A stretch of DNA of 64,000 bases from Bacteroidales bacterium (GTDB taxonomy: Bacteria > Bacteroidota > Bacteroidia > Bacteroidales > VadinHA17), in the NCBI GenBank assembly GCA_016709865.1, contig JADJLX010000002.1:744001-808000 (forward strand), read 5' to 3'. The notes beneath the pieces were generated by a model. The model did not search any database. It saw only the letters and a program-made list of their open reading frames with translations, and was not told where the DNA came from. Positions 51,344-61,266 of the stretch are shown piece after piece. The position numbers and the translations under genes are program-made. Position 1 is the first letter of the stretch; every line of letters starts with the position of its first letter.

Positions 51344-52324
51344 ATGGGAAAAATTAAGAAAATCGGGGTCCTGACATCAGGAGGTGATTCCCCGGGAATG
51401 AATGCTGCAATTCGCGGCGTGGTGAGAACTGCAATCTATGAAGGATTGGAGGTTATGGGTATTAAACAGGGCTATCAGGGAATGATCAATTCAGATTTCA
51501 TTCCAATGACAGCATCGAGTGTGAGTGATATTATTCAAAAGGGCGGTACAATACTTAAAACCGCAAGATGTGAAGAGTTCAGGAATCCTGAAGGCCGGCA
51601 GAAAGCTTATAATAACCTTAAGCAGGCAGGCATAGATGGTGTTGTTGTAATTGGGGGAGATGGTTCATTTACAGGGGCCAGACTATTTAATGAGGAGCAT
51701 GAGATTCCAATAGTAGGTATTCCCGGGACAATCGATAATGATATTTTTGGAACAGACTACACTATAGGTTATGATACAGCTCTTAATACTGTTGTAGAAG
51801 CAGTAGACAAAATAAGGGACACAGCCAGTGCACATAACCGGATGTTCTTTGTTGAAGTTATGGGTGCTGAAGCAGGGTTTATTGCTCTTTACAGCGGTAT
51901 TGCTACAGGAGCCGAAGCAATCATTATTCCGGAACTATCTGGTGAGGAACGCGATATCAAAAAGATGATCGAAGCCGGAAACGTAAGGAAAAAAACAAGT
52001 AACCTGATTATTGTTGCCGAAGGAGATAAGGGAGGAGGCGCATTTGCAATAGCTGAGCAGGTGAAAGCTGATTTCCCCGAATATGATATAAGGGTATCAA
52101 TTCTCGGTCACCTTCAGAGAGGTGGTTCTCCGTCTGCTATCGACAGGGTTAATGCCAGCCGTCTGGGGCATGCAGCAGTTGAGGCACTTCTCGACGGACA
52201 GCAAAGTGTTATGGTCGGATTATCAAACAGTGAAATTGTACTGGTATCATTCCGTAAAGCTGTAAAACTTCATAAGGATGTAAATCATAACTTGGTAGAA
52301 CTTGCAAGGATTCTATCAGCTTAG
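51344..52324 (+). CDS. pfkA: 6-phosphofructokinase
   Basis: The 326-residue glycolytic kinase begins KIGVLTSGGDSPGMNAAIRG. GGDGSFTGA has Gly at the position that is Asp in PPi-dependent enzymes, so ATP is the expected donor. PGTIDNDIFGTDYTIGYDTA contains the catalytic Asp, and ILGHLQRGGSPSAIDRV is the sugar-phosphate site. Length matches the short bacterial PfkA tetramer. It has its own promoter and is followed after 12 bases by the DUF362 gene, perhaps on the same transcript. Confidence 0.96.
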   Translation: MGKIKKIGVLTSGGDSPGMNAAIRGVVRTAIYEGLEVMGIKQGYQGMINSDFIPMTASSVSDIIQKGGTILKTARCEEFRNPEGRQKAYNNLKQAGIDGVVVIGGDGSFTGARLFNEEHEIPIVGIPGTIDNDIFGTDYTIGYDTALNTVVEAVDKIRDTASAHNRMFFVEVMGAEAGFIALYSGIATGAEAIIIPELSGEERDIKKMIEAGNVRKKTSNLIIVAEGDKGGGAFAIAEQVKADFPEYDIRVSILGHLQRGGSPSAIDRVNASRLGHAAVEALLDGQQSVMVGLSNSEIVLVSFRKAVKLHKDVNHNLVELARILSA

Positions 52325-52336
52325 AAAATATTAAAT

Positions 52337-53458
52337 ATGCCGCCATCAAAAGTCTATTTTACAAACCTGAGGGCAAAACCCTCACAGAATCTCTTAAAGA
52401 AACTTGATAACCTGATTGTCAAAGCAGGGATAGATACAATTGACTTTAACAGGAAAATTGTTGCGATCAAAATCCATTTCGGAGAGCCGGGAAATCTTGC
52501 ATACCTCAGACCGAATTATGCAGCCCGGATTGTAAAGTATCTGAGAAAGAAAGAGGCTATTCCTTTCCTTACCGACTGTAATACACTCTATTACGGCAGA
52601 AGGTCAAATGCACCCGAGCATCTGGAAGCAGCATTTGAAAACGGCTATAATCCTCTGGCGACAAACTGTCCTGTGATTATCGGCGACGGAATAAGAGGTA
52701 CCGAATTCCGGGAGATTGAACTGAAAATGGAATGCTGCGCAACAGCTAAAATAGGAAGTGCAATAGCCGATTCAGATGTACTTATCTCGATGAACCACTT
52801 TAAGGGACATGAAATGACGGGGTTTGGCGGTGCCCTCAAAAACCTTGGGATGGGATGTGCATCTGTTGGCGGAAAACTCTTTCTCCACTCAGGTGCCTCC
52901 CCTGAAATATTTGAGGAGAACTGCACCGGATGCAAGGTGTGTGAGAAGTATTGTGCACACGATGCTATTGCGGTTGGGAAAGACAAAATTGCCCGGATCA
53001 ATTATGAAAACTGTGTGGGATGCGGACAGTGCGTTGCAGTATGTCAGTACGATTCAGCAAGAGTAGTATGGCAGGGTTCTTCGGAAATAGTAAATAAAAG
53101 AATTGCTGAGTATTCTTATGCAGTAGTGAAGGATAAACCCTCATTTCATATTAACTTTATAATGAACGTTTCTCCCGACTGCGACTGCTGGGGTTTTAAT
53201 GATTATCCCCTTGTTCCGGACCTTGGTATTGCAGCTTCATTTGATCCTGTGGCACTCGATCAGGCCTGTGCAGATATGGTAAAAGCAGCTCCGGCTCTTC
53301 CGGGAAGCAGGATCTGTGAACATAATACCGGACATGATCAGCAGGGAGAAGACAAATTCAAAAATGCACATCCTGAAACTCACTGGGAAGCAGGACTTGA
53401 TCATGGTGAAAAGATTGGATTGGGAACCAGAAAATATGAACTTATCAATCTCCTATGA
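52337..53458 (+). CDS. DUF362 domain protein with two [4Fe-4S] clusters
   Basis: In this 373-residue protein the DUF362 domain comes first (KIVAIKIHFGEPGNLAYLRP, FLTDCNTLYYG, SMNHFKGHEMTGFGGALKNL), then a ferredoxin insert with CTGCKVCEKYCAHD and CVGCGQCVAVCQYD, then FDPVALDQACADMV. Members are thought to be soluble iron-sulfur proteins of unknown reaction. It is between pfkA and the CDF exporter gene, whose ATG overlaps its stop (ATGA). The family call is secure and the function unknown. Confidence 0.88.
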   Translation: MPPSKVYFTNLRAKPSQNLLKKLDNLIVKAGIDTIDFNRKIVAIKIHFGEPGNLAYLRPNYAARIVKYLRKKEAIPFLTDCNTLYYGRRSNAPEHLEAAFENGYNPLATNCPVIIGDGIRGTEFREIELKMECCATAKIGSAIADSDVLISMNHFKGHEMTGFGGALKNLGMGCASVGGKLFLHSGASPEIFEENCTGCKVCEKYCAHDAIAVGKDKIARINYENCVGCGQCVAVCQYDSARVVWQGSSEIVNKRIAEYSYAVVKDKPSFHINFIMNVSPDCDCWGFNDYPLVPDLGIAASFDPVALDQACADMVKAAPALPGSRICEHNTGHDQQGEDKFKNAHPETHWEAGLDHGEKIGLGTRKYELINLL

Positions 53459-54303
53459 ATGCAAAAGTAAGTGTTGCCCGTCTCTCTATTCTGTCTAATA
53501 CCCTGCTGATAATAATGAAGCTGGCTGCCGGCATTTTAAGCGGGTCAGTTAGTATCATTTCTGAAGCCATTCACTCATCAATGGACCTGGTTGCGGCTCT
53601 TATTGCATTCTTTTCAGTAAGTGTATCTGATAATCCGCCTGATTCGAGACATCCCTACGGACACGGGAAGATTGAAAACATTTCAGGTGTAATTGAGGCA
53701 CTCCTGATATTCCTTGCTGCATTGTGGATCATCTTTGAAGCTGTTAAAAAACTCATCGAAGGGACCTTTGAGCTGGATTCAATAGCTATCGGTTCCGCTG
53801 TTATGGTAGTTTCTGCTATAGTCAATACAATAGTTGCCAGGAGATTATATAAGGTAGCCCGTGAAACAAATTCAGTAGCCCTTGAAGCGGATGCACTTCA
53901 TCTTAAAACAGACGTATACACTTCTCTCGGAGTAGCTGTTGGATTGGGACTGATATTGATCACAGGAATAAACTGGTTTGACCCTGTTGTTGCAATCCTT
54001 GTTGCATTATTCATCATAAGGGAATCATATCATCTTATGAAAAAGGCTTTTACCCCATTGCTCGATACAGCCTGGGAAGATAATGAGATTTCTGCCCTGG
54101 AACATACTCTGAACGACCTTGAGGTAAACTATCATGATCTGAGAACAAGAATTGCAGGTAACTACCGGTTTGTGGACCTGCATATTCAAATACCGCAGGA
54201 TGAATCAGTAGGACATGCTCACGATTACTGTGACAAGATAGAGAATGAACTTACATCGAAGTATGATAATCTGACTGTGACAATTCACGTGGAACCAAGC
54301 TAA
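53455..54303 (+). CDS. Cation diffusion facilitator family transporter
   Basis: This 282-residue membrane protein exports Zn2+, Fe2+ or similar ions in exchange for protons. Six helices occupy about residues 10-205. Metal sites of the transport domain are HSSMD (in EAIHSSMDLVA) and HLKTD (in EADALHLKTDVYTS), with SRHPYGHGKIENISG in between. The short cytoplasmic C-domain (about 210-282) ends with the HVE region. It is translationally coupled to the DUF362 ferredoxin gene. Metal preference is undecided. Confidence 0.93.
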   Translation: MNAKVSVARLSILSNTLLIIMKLAAGILSGSVSIISEAIHSSMDLVAALIAFFSVSVSDNPPDSRHPYGHGKIENISGVIEALLIFLAALWIIFEAVKKLIEGTFELDSIAIGSAVMVVSAIVNTIVARRLYKVARETNSVALEADALHLKTDVYTSLGVAVGLGLILITGINWFDPVVAILVALFIIRESYHLMKKAFTPLLDTAWEDNEISALEHTLNDLEVNYHDLRTRIAGNYRFVDLHIQIPQDESVGHAHDYCDKIENELTSKYDNLTVTIHVEPS

Positions 54304-54341
54304 AGCCATCCCTGAATTCCGTAAATTTAAAACTATACACT

Positions 54342-54788
54342 ATGTCACTTACCGAAAAAATATCAGCTGATCTTATCACTGCAATGAAAGCAAAGGATAA
54401 GGTTGCCCTTGAAGCAATTAGAGCGGCCAAGACCGCATTTACACTCGCCAGGGCAGAGAAAGGAACCGACACTCTCTCAGGCGACGAGGAGCTGAAGATC
54501 ATCCAGAAGCTTGTAAAGCAGAGGAGGGAGTCGGCAGAGATCTATAAGACACAGAACAGGCCAGATCTGTATGAGAAAGAGGTTACTGAAGCTGATGTTC
54601 TGGAGAAGTACCTGCCTGCGAAGATGAGCGAGGAGGAACTGAACAAAGTAATTAAGGCAATAATAGAACGGGTTGGCGCAAAATCTCCAGCCGAAATGGG
54701 TAAGGTGATGGGTGTTGCCTCCAAAGAACTCGCCGGGAAAGCCGACGGAAAAGAGATTTCTGCTATTGTGAAACAGTTGCTTCAGTAA
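54342..54788 (+). CDS. GatB/YqeY domain-containing protein
   Basis: The 148-residue all-helical protein is related to the tail domain of GatB, the tRNA-dependent amidotransferase subunit. KISADLITAMKAKDKVALEA begins the N-terminal four-helix bundle, and SPAEMGKVMGVASKELAGKADGK is the conserved C-terminal GatB-tail motif. A tRNA-linked role is inferred from the family, with no enzyme activity known. It is near, but 38 bases after, the CDF gene. It is convergent with the TonB receptor gene. Confidence 0.92.
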   Translation: MSLTEKISADLITAMKAKDKVALEAIRAAKTAFTLARAEKGTDTLSGDEELKIIQKLVKQRRESAEIYKTQNRPDLYEKEVTEADVLEKYLPAKMSEEELNKVIKAIIERVGAKSPAEMGKVMGVASKELAGKADGKEISAIVKQLLQ

Positions 54789-54832
54789 GGCTTTACGGCA
54801 TTGCGGCTAGAAGGCTATTTGGATCTGTATTC

Positions 54833-56875
54833 TTACAGGCTACCCAGATTGATCATGAGAGAGATCAGAGCTGTTCTGCCCTGGCCATTTACTCCTGAAC
54901 CATGATACCTGTAGTCTTCGTTAAGAATATTCTGCAGTGAAAACCCAATACTCAGAAGATCAATATCGTATCCGGCATTCAGATTGAAAATACTCCATGC
55001 CGGAGTTCCCCCAGCAGGTATCCTGTTGTCTGATTTGTCACCTGCCGCAAGCCTCTCCTGTTTAGCTGCAGCCAGCCATTCTGCACCTATCCTGAGGTTT
55101 TTCAGTGAGTATTCCGTACTTACCCTGCCAAACAATGGCGGAATACGGCGGACAGGTTCATTTTTTGTAATATTCTGTCCATAAGTATACGTGAGACTAA
55201 AACCTGCATTCCACGATTTACCCAGATCCAGTTCCCATGCAGTTTCCACTCCCCGGATAAAAGCCCGTTCAACATTTTCTTTTATGTATACCGGGTAACC
55301 ATCAATAGTATCGCCGGCAACTATATTCCTGACAATCAGGTTACGGAGTTCATTGCGGTAAATAAAAATCTCACCTCTTAAGGTTTTACCCTGGTATTTA
55401 TATCCGGTCTGGAATTGCAGTGAGTGTTCCGGGGTTAAATTAAAGTTTGGTGTTTCATACCTGAAATCCACTATTCCAAGAGTACCAAGGTCATCTACAT
55501 TAGGGGCCCTGAAACCGCTATTTGCTGAGACAAAGAGGCTGGATCTGCCTGTTAGTTTCCTCATTATTGCAAAGTTACCAACAAGTGCAGAAGGTGTTAG
55601 ACTTGTTTCTCCGAGTACCTCATCATGAACATTGATTAAAAAAGCATTGAATCTTGCACCTCCTGAAAAAATCCAGTTCTGAAATTCAATAGTATGTAAT
55701 GAAAATGCTGCAATTGAAGTCATTCTGGAATTATCAGGATAGAGCCCGCGCTTATCTGTTATAATACCGCTTGTGAGATCCCTTTCGTAACGCGTACTTC
55801 CAACCAGGTCATTATAAATCTCAGCACCTGTGCTGGCACTCCAGTTATTGCCATCAGATGTGAATGCCTCAGCTATAAAACCAAGAGTTCTTACCTTATC
55901 ATTCTCATAACGAAGCACGTCAGAGTTGTTTTTCCGGCTTTCTCTGCCCTCTTCAGTATCATGCCAAGATGCAGAAAATGAGAGCGATCTGATAAGACCA
56001 TCATCAGGTTTATGGGTGACTTTTACATAGCCCAGTTTTCTGTTTTGAGGATCCATCCTGTTTACAGCATAATTCTCGAGTACTACCTTATGAAATACTG
56101 GTACATTGCTCTGATGCACACTCTGCAAAAACATAGTTAGTTCTGTGGATTCCGAAAGGAGTAACTTACCTTTTATATCATAATCTATTTCGCTGTAACC
56201 AGTCGGTGACTGAACTCCGGTTGTGTCGCCACCCTTAAGATCCCCAAAGTTTCGCAAGGTTAAACCACCCCTGACTGCAACCCTGCTGCTGCTGAATTTC
56301 AGCGATCCGTTAAGACTCTGTTCCATTCCGGCTGCTGCTAAACGGGTATATAGTGTTGATCCCCACGACGGATTACCGGAAAAACGCACATCATGTGTGA
56401 AAACATTAACAGCGCCTCCGAGTGCGTCGGACCCGTATTGCACTGATCCGCTTCCCCTTAACACTTCAATCTTTTCAATAGAAAACAGGTCGATAGTATT
56501 GAAGTATTGATTTGGCCCATAGCGGTATGTTGAATTATTCAGCCTGATGCCATCTATAAGAAGGAGAGTCTGATTGCCTGTCAATCCTCTGAGAAACGGT
56601 GATCCTCCACCGTGGTTTGTTTTCTGCACAAAAACTCCTGATGCTGATACAAGTGCCTCAGGAGCAGACCTTAGCTGTTGTCTGATTACCGTGTTGGTAC
56701 CTGTTACTCTTACAGCTTCAGGGGTATTCAGACGTATTGAACCAAATCTGTTTGCAGAGATGACTACCTCAGATAAATTTCTTGAAAGGATTGTATCCTG
56801 ATCCTGCTGGTTTGCCGATCCGTATACCACATTGTAAAAACTGAAACAAAATAAAAATGTTACAACCCTTATCAT
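54833..56875 (-). CDS. TonB-dependent receptor
   Basis: This 680-residue outer-membrane receptor has a signal sequence (to about residue 20), a TonB-box-like LSEVVISANRFGSIRL, a plug domain (about 40-150; GGGSPFLRGLTGNQTLLLID, RLNNSTYRYGPNQYFNTIDL, GSGSVQYGSDALGGAVNV) and a 22-strand-type barrel. The C-terminal GRTALISLMINLGSL forms the last strand. It resembles vitamin B12/haem/siderophore receptors rather than SusC because there is no SusD partner and no CarboxypepD-like extension. It is coupled to a small membrane protein upstream (ATGA). Ligand unknown. Confidence 0.92.
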   Translation of the reverse strand: MIRVVTFLFCFSFYNVVYGSANQQDQDTILSRNLSEVVISANRFGSIRLNTPEAVRVTGTNTVIRQQLRSAPEALVSASGVFVQKTNHGGGSPFLRGLTGNQTLLLIDGIRLNNSTYRYGPNQYFNTIDLFSIEKIEVLRGSGSVQYGSDALGGAVNVFTHDVRFSGNPSWGSTLYTRLAAAGMEQSLNGSLKFSSSRVAVRGGLTLRNFGDLKGGDTTGVQSPTGYSEIDYDIKGKLLLSESTELTMFLQSVHQSNVPVFHKVVLENYAVNRMDPQNRKLGYVKVTHKPDDGLIRSLSFSASWHDTEEGRESRKNNSDVLRYENDKVRTLGFIAEAFTSDGNNWSASTGAEIYNDLVGSTRYERDLTSGIITDKRGLYPDNSRMTSIAAFSLHTIEFQNWIFSGGARFNAFLINVHDEVLGETSLTPSALVGNFAIMRKLTGRSSLFVSANSGFRAPNVDDLGTLGIVDFRYETPNFNLTPEHSLQFQTGYKYQGKTLRGEIFIYRNELRNLIVRNIVAGDTIDGYPVYIKENVERAFIRGVETAWELDLGKSWNAGFSLTYTYGQNITKNEPVRRIPPLFGRVSTEYSLKNLRIGAEWLAAAKQERLAAGDKSDNRIPAGGTPAWSIFNLNAGYDIDLLSIGFSLQNILNEDYRYHGSGVNGQGRTALISLMINLGSL

Positions 56876-57240
56876 ATATAACCCCCGACTTTACCAGTTA
56901 AAATGATTCGTAGCAAATCGATGTGGTACCACATTCTGGCATAGAAATATGACAGGATCAACAATCCGGCAATGAATGTAAGGAATAATCCAATGTATCT
57001 TCCTGCTACAGAATTGCCTGATTTAATGAGCTTTACTGAAATCTTCCTGAGCCACTCTTCCATCTTGAGAAAGAGAGGATAAAAAACAACCACAATTATT
57101 GCCATTGCAGCAAGTGTAAAAGTGAGCGGCTTTACATGATTTTTATAGGTGATCATATAATCGCTGATTGCGGTGGTAATAAGATTGGCTGTCAGAATTG
57201 TCAGTGTTGTGACAACAAAGCGAAAGAAGAAACGGTACAT
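56872..57240 (-). CDS. Small membrane protein of unknown function, coupled to the TonB receptor
   Basis: This 122-residue protein has three hydrophobic helices (about 8-25, 38-58, 83-105) with a basic amphipathic stretch (MEEWLRKISVKLIKSGNS) between the second and third. No known motif is visible. Its stop overlaps the start of the TonB-dependent receptor (ATGA), so the two are translated together. An assembly or inner-membrane partner role is possible but not shown by the sequence. Confidence 0.65.
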   Translation of the reverse strand: MYRFFFRFVVTTLTILTANLITTAISDYMITYKNHVKPLTFTLAAMAIIVVVFYPLFLKMEEWLRKISVKLIKSGNSVAGRYIGLFLTFIAGLLILSYFYARMWYHIDLLRIILTGKVGGYI

Positions 57241-57272
57241 AAAGAGTTTTTTTGCCCCGTAAAAGTATTATT

Positions 57273-59360
57273 TTATTTCTCTCTTTCAATCTTTATTGCC
57301 AGATCCTCAAAGTATCCGTCTGAAGCTATCTTCAGCCATCCACCGGGATGGTTCCTGATATGTGCCACATTTTCAGATGGAGCAGTTGTTTCTGCGAGGG
57401 TTATTTTATACGATCCGCTTCGAAGGTTTATTTCAATACCAATAGGACCAGAAGCAGTATCTTTCCTGCAAACATAAGCAGCAATAAAACCATCCTTGCC
57501 CAGAGCCCTGATGGTTTTGTTCCCTTCTCCTGTGAGCCTGAGTTGTGACTCATCAACAGGTTTCATATTGATATAATCGATTGATTTCATAAATTCTGCA
57601 AGTATCTTAAGCTGACTCCTGAGAGCCTTGCTGCCCCCTCCGGGCTGACCTTTCTCAACCAGGAATGAACCATCCTCATTATCGGTAGTAAACGAATAGT
57701 CGAGATGGTTAAATATTGCCCCTCCTGCCATTATGAAATCCCATGCCTCTCTTCGATATGTAGCATCCTTAATTCCATCAAAACCTGTTTCATTATCGCC
57801 TATTACACTGTTGAGGTGGTAGTTTGCCGCAACAGTCTTCGGAGGACGGACATAATGAAAATTATATATTGAAACACCTTCACGCGGTTTTGAAACCAGC
57901 CGGTGATGGTTGGCAACATTATTTGAGATCAGGTGTTTCTGATCAAAGTCTTTTTCAGCATCTGCAACTATACTGGTCATATAATCCTCCCACTCCCTCA
58001 GCGCCAGGGTATCTCCAAAGTATGGTTCATTGCAGACTTCATAGTAGAGATTATCAAAATCCCTCAGCTCGGAAACAATCTTCCTTACCATTCTTTCCTG
58101 AACAGCCAGAAGTTCAGGGTGTCTCAGAGAGAGGACTTCTTTCCAGTCGCTGATCTTACCGGTACCATTTGTGTTGTTTTTGAAATAGAGCGGTGATAAC
58201 TTCCATTGTATTGTATCGTAGATATTTGAGAAGAGATCAAGTTCAACAACAATATTTCTTTTTCCTGCCTCAGTTAAAAAGTCCTTCAGACGTTTGAAAT
58301 AATTCTCATCCCAGCGCGAAAGGTCGAACTTATTGCCGCCGTTTGCATAGCCCGGTTCATTACTTCTTGCCCATGGACAGATAAAACGGTTTGGTCCGGG
58401 AGCCATTGTATTCTTTTTAATACCAAAAGCACCGGCAGGTTCAACATAAACGCCCGAAAAAGTACGTGTAACATTCAGTCCGGATGCTTCAAGTTCCTTA
58501 AAATAGGTAACATAATCGAAATCGAGGTTCATAACTGCACCATAATGCTCTGTGGAACCAATCAATATCGCAGGTTTGCCACGGAACATGAAATAGTGAG
58601 GATTCTGGGGATGCAGGCTCAAAAATGGCTTTGATGAAGGCGCAAGTTCAATAATTCTGATATTACGGAAATGTATCGGAGCGCCTTCCGATTCGAGGCA
58701 AAGGTATCCCTTCCTCTGGGAAGCCTTTGTTATTCCGTTTACAAATTTGCCATTGACCGAAAGCCTTATAACACCATCGATACAAACAACATCGTATGTA
58801 TTCCATTCCCCTTTCCCTTTACACCTGTTTTCAATTGATTTACTTCTTGTGCCACGCGGATTGTCAGGAACTGTTGTCACACCGCCAACACCGAAAAGTT
58901 CGCCATGAACATATGCCACAGGAGGTTTCACGCCATCGCGTGCATTCTGGTTCACCCAGTCGAGTTCGAGCATCTGAACTTCCACACCATCAGGCAAACG
59001 TGTATCCTCCGGAGGGTTAGCGTTACTCCATACAAATACCCCGGAGTTACCTCCTGCCTCGAGATGCTTCCACTCAACATGAAGGATAAAGTTCTCATAC
59101 ATTTTTTCAGAACGCATCACGCCAATGGGCTGTCCGGAGCATATCAGAATATCTTTTTCGGTATGCCAGGTATCGGGCGCAGTATTTACATTTATCCAGT
59201 TGACAGGGACATCCTTTGCTCCTGTATCTGAGATATATTTTCCATAACTAACCTCTTTCCCGAAAACAATCTTCTTATCCTGTGCCAAAGATTTCTGAGT
59301 AAAAAACGACAGGAAAATTACAGTTAGTAGAACCCCTGTTAATGCCTGAATCCTTTTCAT
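57273..59360 (-). CDS. Secreted DUF1080 (3-keto-disaccharide hydrolase) - glycoside hydrolase fusion
   Basis: A signal peptide ([20 protein letters not shown], cut near SLA-QDKK) is followed by a DUF1080 jelly-roll (about 30-235; [40 protein letters not shown]) and a TIM-barrel glycosidase-like domain (about 245-605). [11 protein letters not shown] has the acid/base Glu after Asn, and [10 protein letters not shown] has the likely nucleophile Glu, as in clan GH-A. A small beta domain ends the protein. The start at 59360 (12 bases inside an earlier ATG) fits the signal peptide. Substrate unknown; the nearby Gfo/Idh dehydrogenase suggests 3-keto-sugar chemistry. Confidence 0.82.
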   Translation of the reverse strand: MKRIQALTGVLLTVIFLSFFTQKSLAQDKKIVFGKEVSYGKYISDTGAKDVPVNWINVNTAPDTWHTEKDILICSGQPIGVMRSEKMYENFILHVEWKHLEAGGNSGVFVWSNANPPEDTRLPDGVEVQMLELDWVNQNARDGVKPPVAYVHGELFGVGGVTTVPDNPRGTRSKSIENRCKGKGEWNTYDVVCIDGVIRLSVNGKFVNGITKASQRKGYLCLESEGAPIHFRNIRIIELAPSSKPFLSLHPQNPHYFMFRGKPAILIGSTEHYGAVMNLDFDYVTYFKELEASGLNVTRTFSGVYVEPAGAFGIKKNTMAPGPNRFICPWARSNEPGYANGGNKFDLSRWDENYFKRLKDFLTEAGKRNIVVELDLFSNIYDTIQWKLSPLYFKNNTNGTGKISDWKEVLSLRHPELLAVQERMVRKIVSELRDFDNLYYEVCNEPYFGDTLALREWEDYMTSIVADAEKDFDQKHLISNNVANHHRLVSKPREGVSIYNFHYVRPPKTVAANYHLNSVIGDNETGFDGIKDATYRREAWDFIMAGGAIFNHLDYSFTTDNEDGSFLVEKGQPGGGSKALRSQLKILAEFMKSIDYINMKPVDESQLRLTGEGNKTIRALGKDGFIAAYVCRKDTASGPIGIEINLRSGSYKITLAETTAPSENVAHIRNHPGGWLKIASDGYFEDLAIKIEREK

Positions 59361-59415
59361 ATTGCCTGACAATTTAATTACCCGAATTTATCAATTTTTC
59401 TTATCTTCACGTACA

Positions 59416-61152
59416 ATGGAAAAAATAAAGGTTCTCACAGGTAAAGTCCTGTATGGATTTCTTTTTGTGGCAGTAATTCCTTCGCTTTTAGTTCTGTGGG
59501 CAGAACAGTCAGGCGATATAATAAAACTACCGGTTTTGGAGGAGACCTGGCCAGGCTATCTCTTATTGGCAACAGGAATTGCACTTATCGCTGCAGGTAT
59601 GCTGCATTTATGGTTTCTGGGGAAAGGACTTCCAATGAATGCTTTCCCACCTGAAAGACTAGTTACCAGAGGGGTATATGCTTTCACAAAGCATCCGATC
59701 TATGCCGGTGCAGTACTTGTAAGCTTCGGATTATCAGTGAGCTTTCAGTCATCCTCAGGATTATGGCTGGTAAGTCCCTTCTTCACCCTGATGACAGCAG
59801 CCTGGGTGGAAGGATTTGAGAATGAGCGTACCAAAGAAGTGTTTGGAGATCAGGAATACAAAACCTTTCTGTCGGTTCCGGTGAAAGACACTAACCAACC
59901 TTCGGTTATGGAAAGGATCTCGTCATATCTGGTTGTATTTGTACCATTGCTTATTGTTTATAATGCCTGGACATTTTCAGTAGCATCGGGTGAGATCGAC
60001 GTTATAAAACTACCTTTTGGAGAGGATCTTAGCATCAGACAGTTATCAAATGCATTCTACATTGTAGAGCTATTTCTTGCTCTGGCAGTACCTGTTATCA
60101 TAAGGACCAGAGTATTTCTCAGGATATTTATAACCAGCATGTGGACTGCTGTAATTATAGCCGGACTTATATGTTTTGCATTTCCGGTTGCGATGAAGGC
60201 ATTTAATCTTGTTTGGGCTTTTGTGGTAGCCGGATACTTTGCAACCGGTCTAAGGCTGAATGGCTGGATCTGGGATCTGATCAAACGCCAGACCGAGAAG
60301 CTTGCAAACAGCTGGCGAGAATGGAGAATCGGACCTGTAAGGATCATAAATCATGGCTTTTACGGCGGAGCTGCCGGACTGGCCGGAACCCTGATTGCAG
60401 GTTTCTTTTTAGGACAGGAGTATACTGTTATTGGATTCACAGTAATGATTTTTGTTATTATCGGAGCCGGATTGTGGGCGCAGTTCATTGAAGGATCGCC
60501 AAAATTACTGAGGCCGTATGGCTACTATGGAGGATTGATTGGAGGACTTACAGCATGTCTGCTGGCATCACTGATCTTTCAAATCAGTTTTTTCAAACTT
60601 GTGGCGTCATTTGCAATGGCTGCGCCATGGATTCAGGCGACAGGGCGGCTCAGATGCCTGGTACAGGGCTGCTGCCATGGTAAACCATCCGATCCTTCGA
60701 TTGGGATCCGGTTCACTCATCCCCTCTCGAGAGTAAATAAGATCTCCGGTTTAAATGGTGTCGCCCTTCATCCGACGCAGCTCTATTCAATAACCTGCAA
60801 TCTGATATCGGGTACAGTTCTTATATGGTTATATAATGCAGGAATGCCTGCGGTTTTTATTTGTGGGATCTATCTTATGCTGAACGGGCTCGGCCGTTTT
60901 GTTGAGGAATCGCTAAGAGGTGAAGCTCAGACTCCATATCTGGCCGGGATGAGGATATATCAATGGATCGCAATAATAAATATTATGCTGGGAGCACTCT
61001 GTACCACTATTAACGATACAAGTACCATAACTTTTCAGTTCAATATTAAATCGGTTTTTCTTGCTGTTTTAATGGGAATAATAGTAATGTTTGCGTCAGG
61101 TGTAGATTTCCCTTCATCGAACAGAAGGTTTGCACGGCTTACAAGCACTTAG
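59416..61152 (+). CDS. Isoprenylcysteine/phospholipid methyltransferase-like - Lgt-like fusion protein
   Basis: This is a polytopic protein of 578 residues (596 if the ATG at 59362 is used). The N-terminal quarter matches ICMT/PEMT-type membrane methyltransferases: PPERLVTRGVYAFTKHPIYA, then WVEGFENERTKEVFGDQEYK. The C-terminal third resembles prolipoprotein diacylglyceryl transferase: GRLRCLVQGCCHGKPSDPSI, GVALHPTQLYS and LNGLGRFVEESLRG. The canonical G-N-F-I-N of Lgt is replaced by C-L-V-Q-G-C-C. It has about 14 helices in all. It may modify lipids or lipoproteins, but activity is unproven. It is divergent from the glycosidase fusion. Confidence 0.75.
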   Translation: MEKIKVLTGKVLYGFLFVAVIPSLLVLWAEQSGDIIKLPVLEETWPGYLLLATGIALIAAGMLHLWFLGKGLPMNAFPPERLVTRGVYAFTKHPIYAGAVLVSFGLSVSFQSSSGLWLVSPFFTLMTAAWVEGFENERTKEVFGDQEYKTFLSVPVKDTNQPSVMERISSYLVVFVPLLIVYNAWTFSVASGEIDVIKLPFGEDLSIRQLSNAFYIVELFLALAVPVIIRTRVFLRIFITSMWTAVIIAGLICFAFPVAMKAFNLVWAFVVAGYFATGLRLNGWIWDLIKRQTEKLANSWREWRIGPVRIINHGFYGGAAGLAGTLIAGFFLGQEYTVIGFTVMIFVIIGAGLWAQFIEGSPKLLRPYGYYGGLIGGLTACLLASLIFQISFFKLVASFAMAAPWIQATGRLRCLVQGCCHGKPSDPSIGIRFTHPLSRVNKISGLNGVALHPTQLYSITCNLISGTVLIWLYNAGMPAVFICGIYLMLNGLGRFVEESLRGEAQTPYLAGMRIYQWIAIINIMLGALCTTINDTSTITFQFNIKSVFLAVLMGIIVMFASGVDFPSSNRRFARLTST

Positions 61153-61266
61153 AAGGATTTTAAGTTTTTTTAACACCTGTTTTAAATCTAAGCGTACTGT
61201 GAATCAGAATAATATTTCTATTTTTCGTAAATTAAAAAAATCAATCAACCTAAATATTATAGTACA

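Noticed and set aside
51344-52324. PPi-dependent phosphofructokinase
   Set aside because: The nucleotide motif is GGDGS with Gly at the discriminating position, which indicates the ATP-dependent type.
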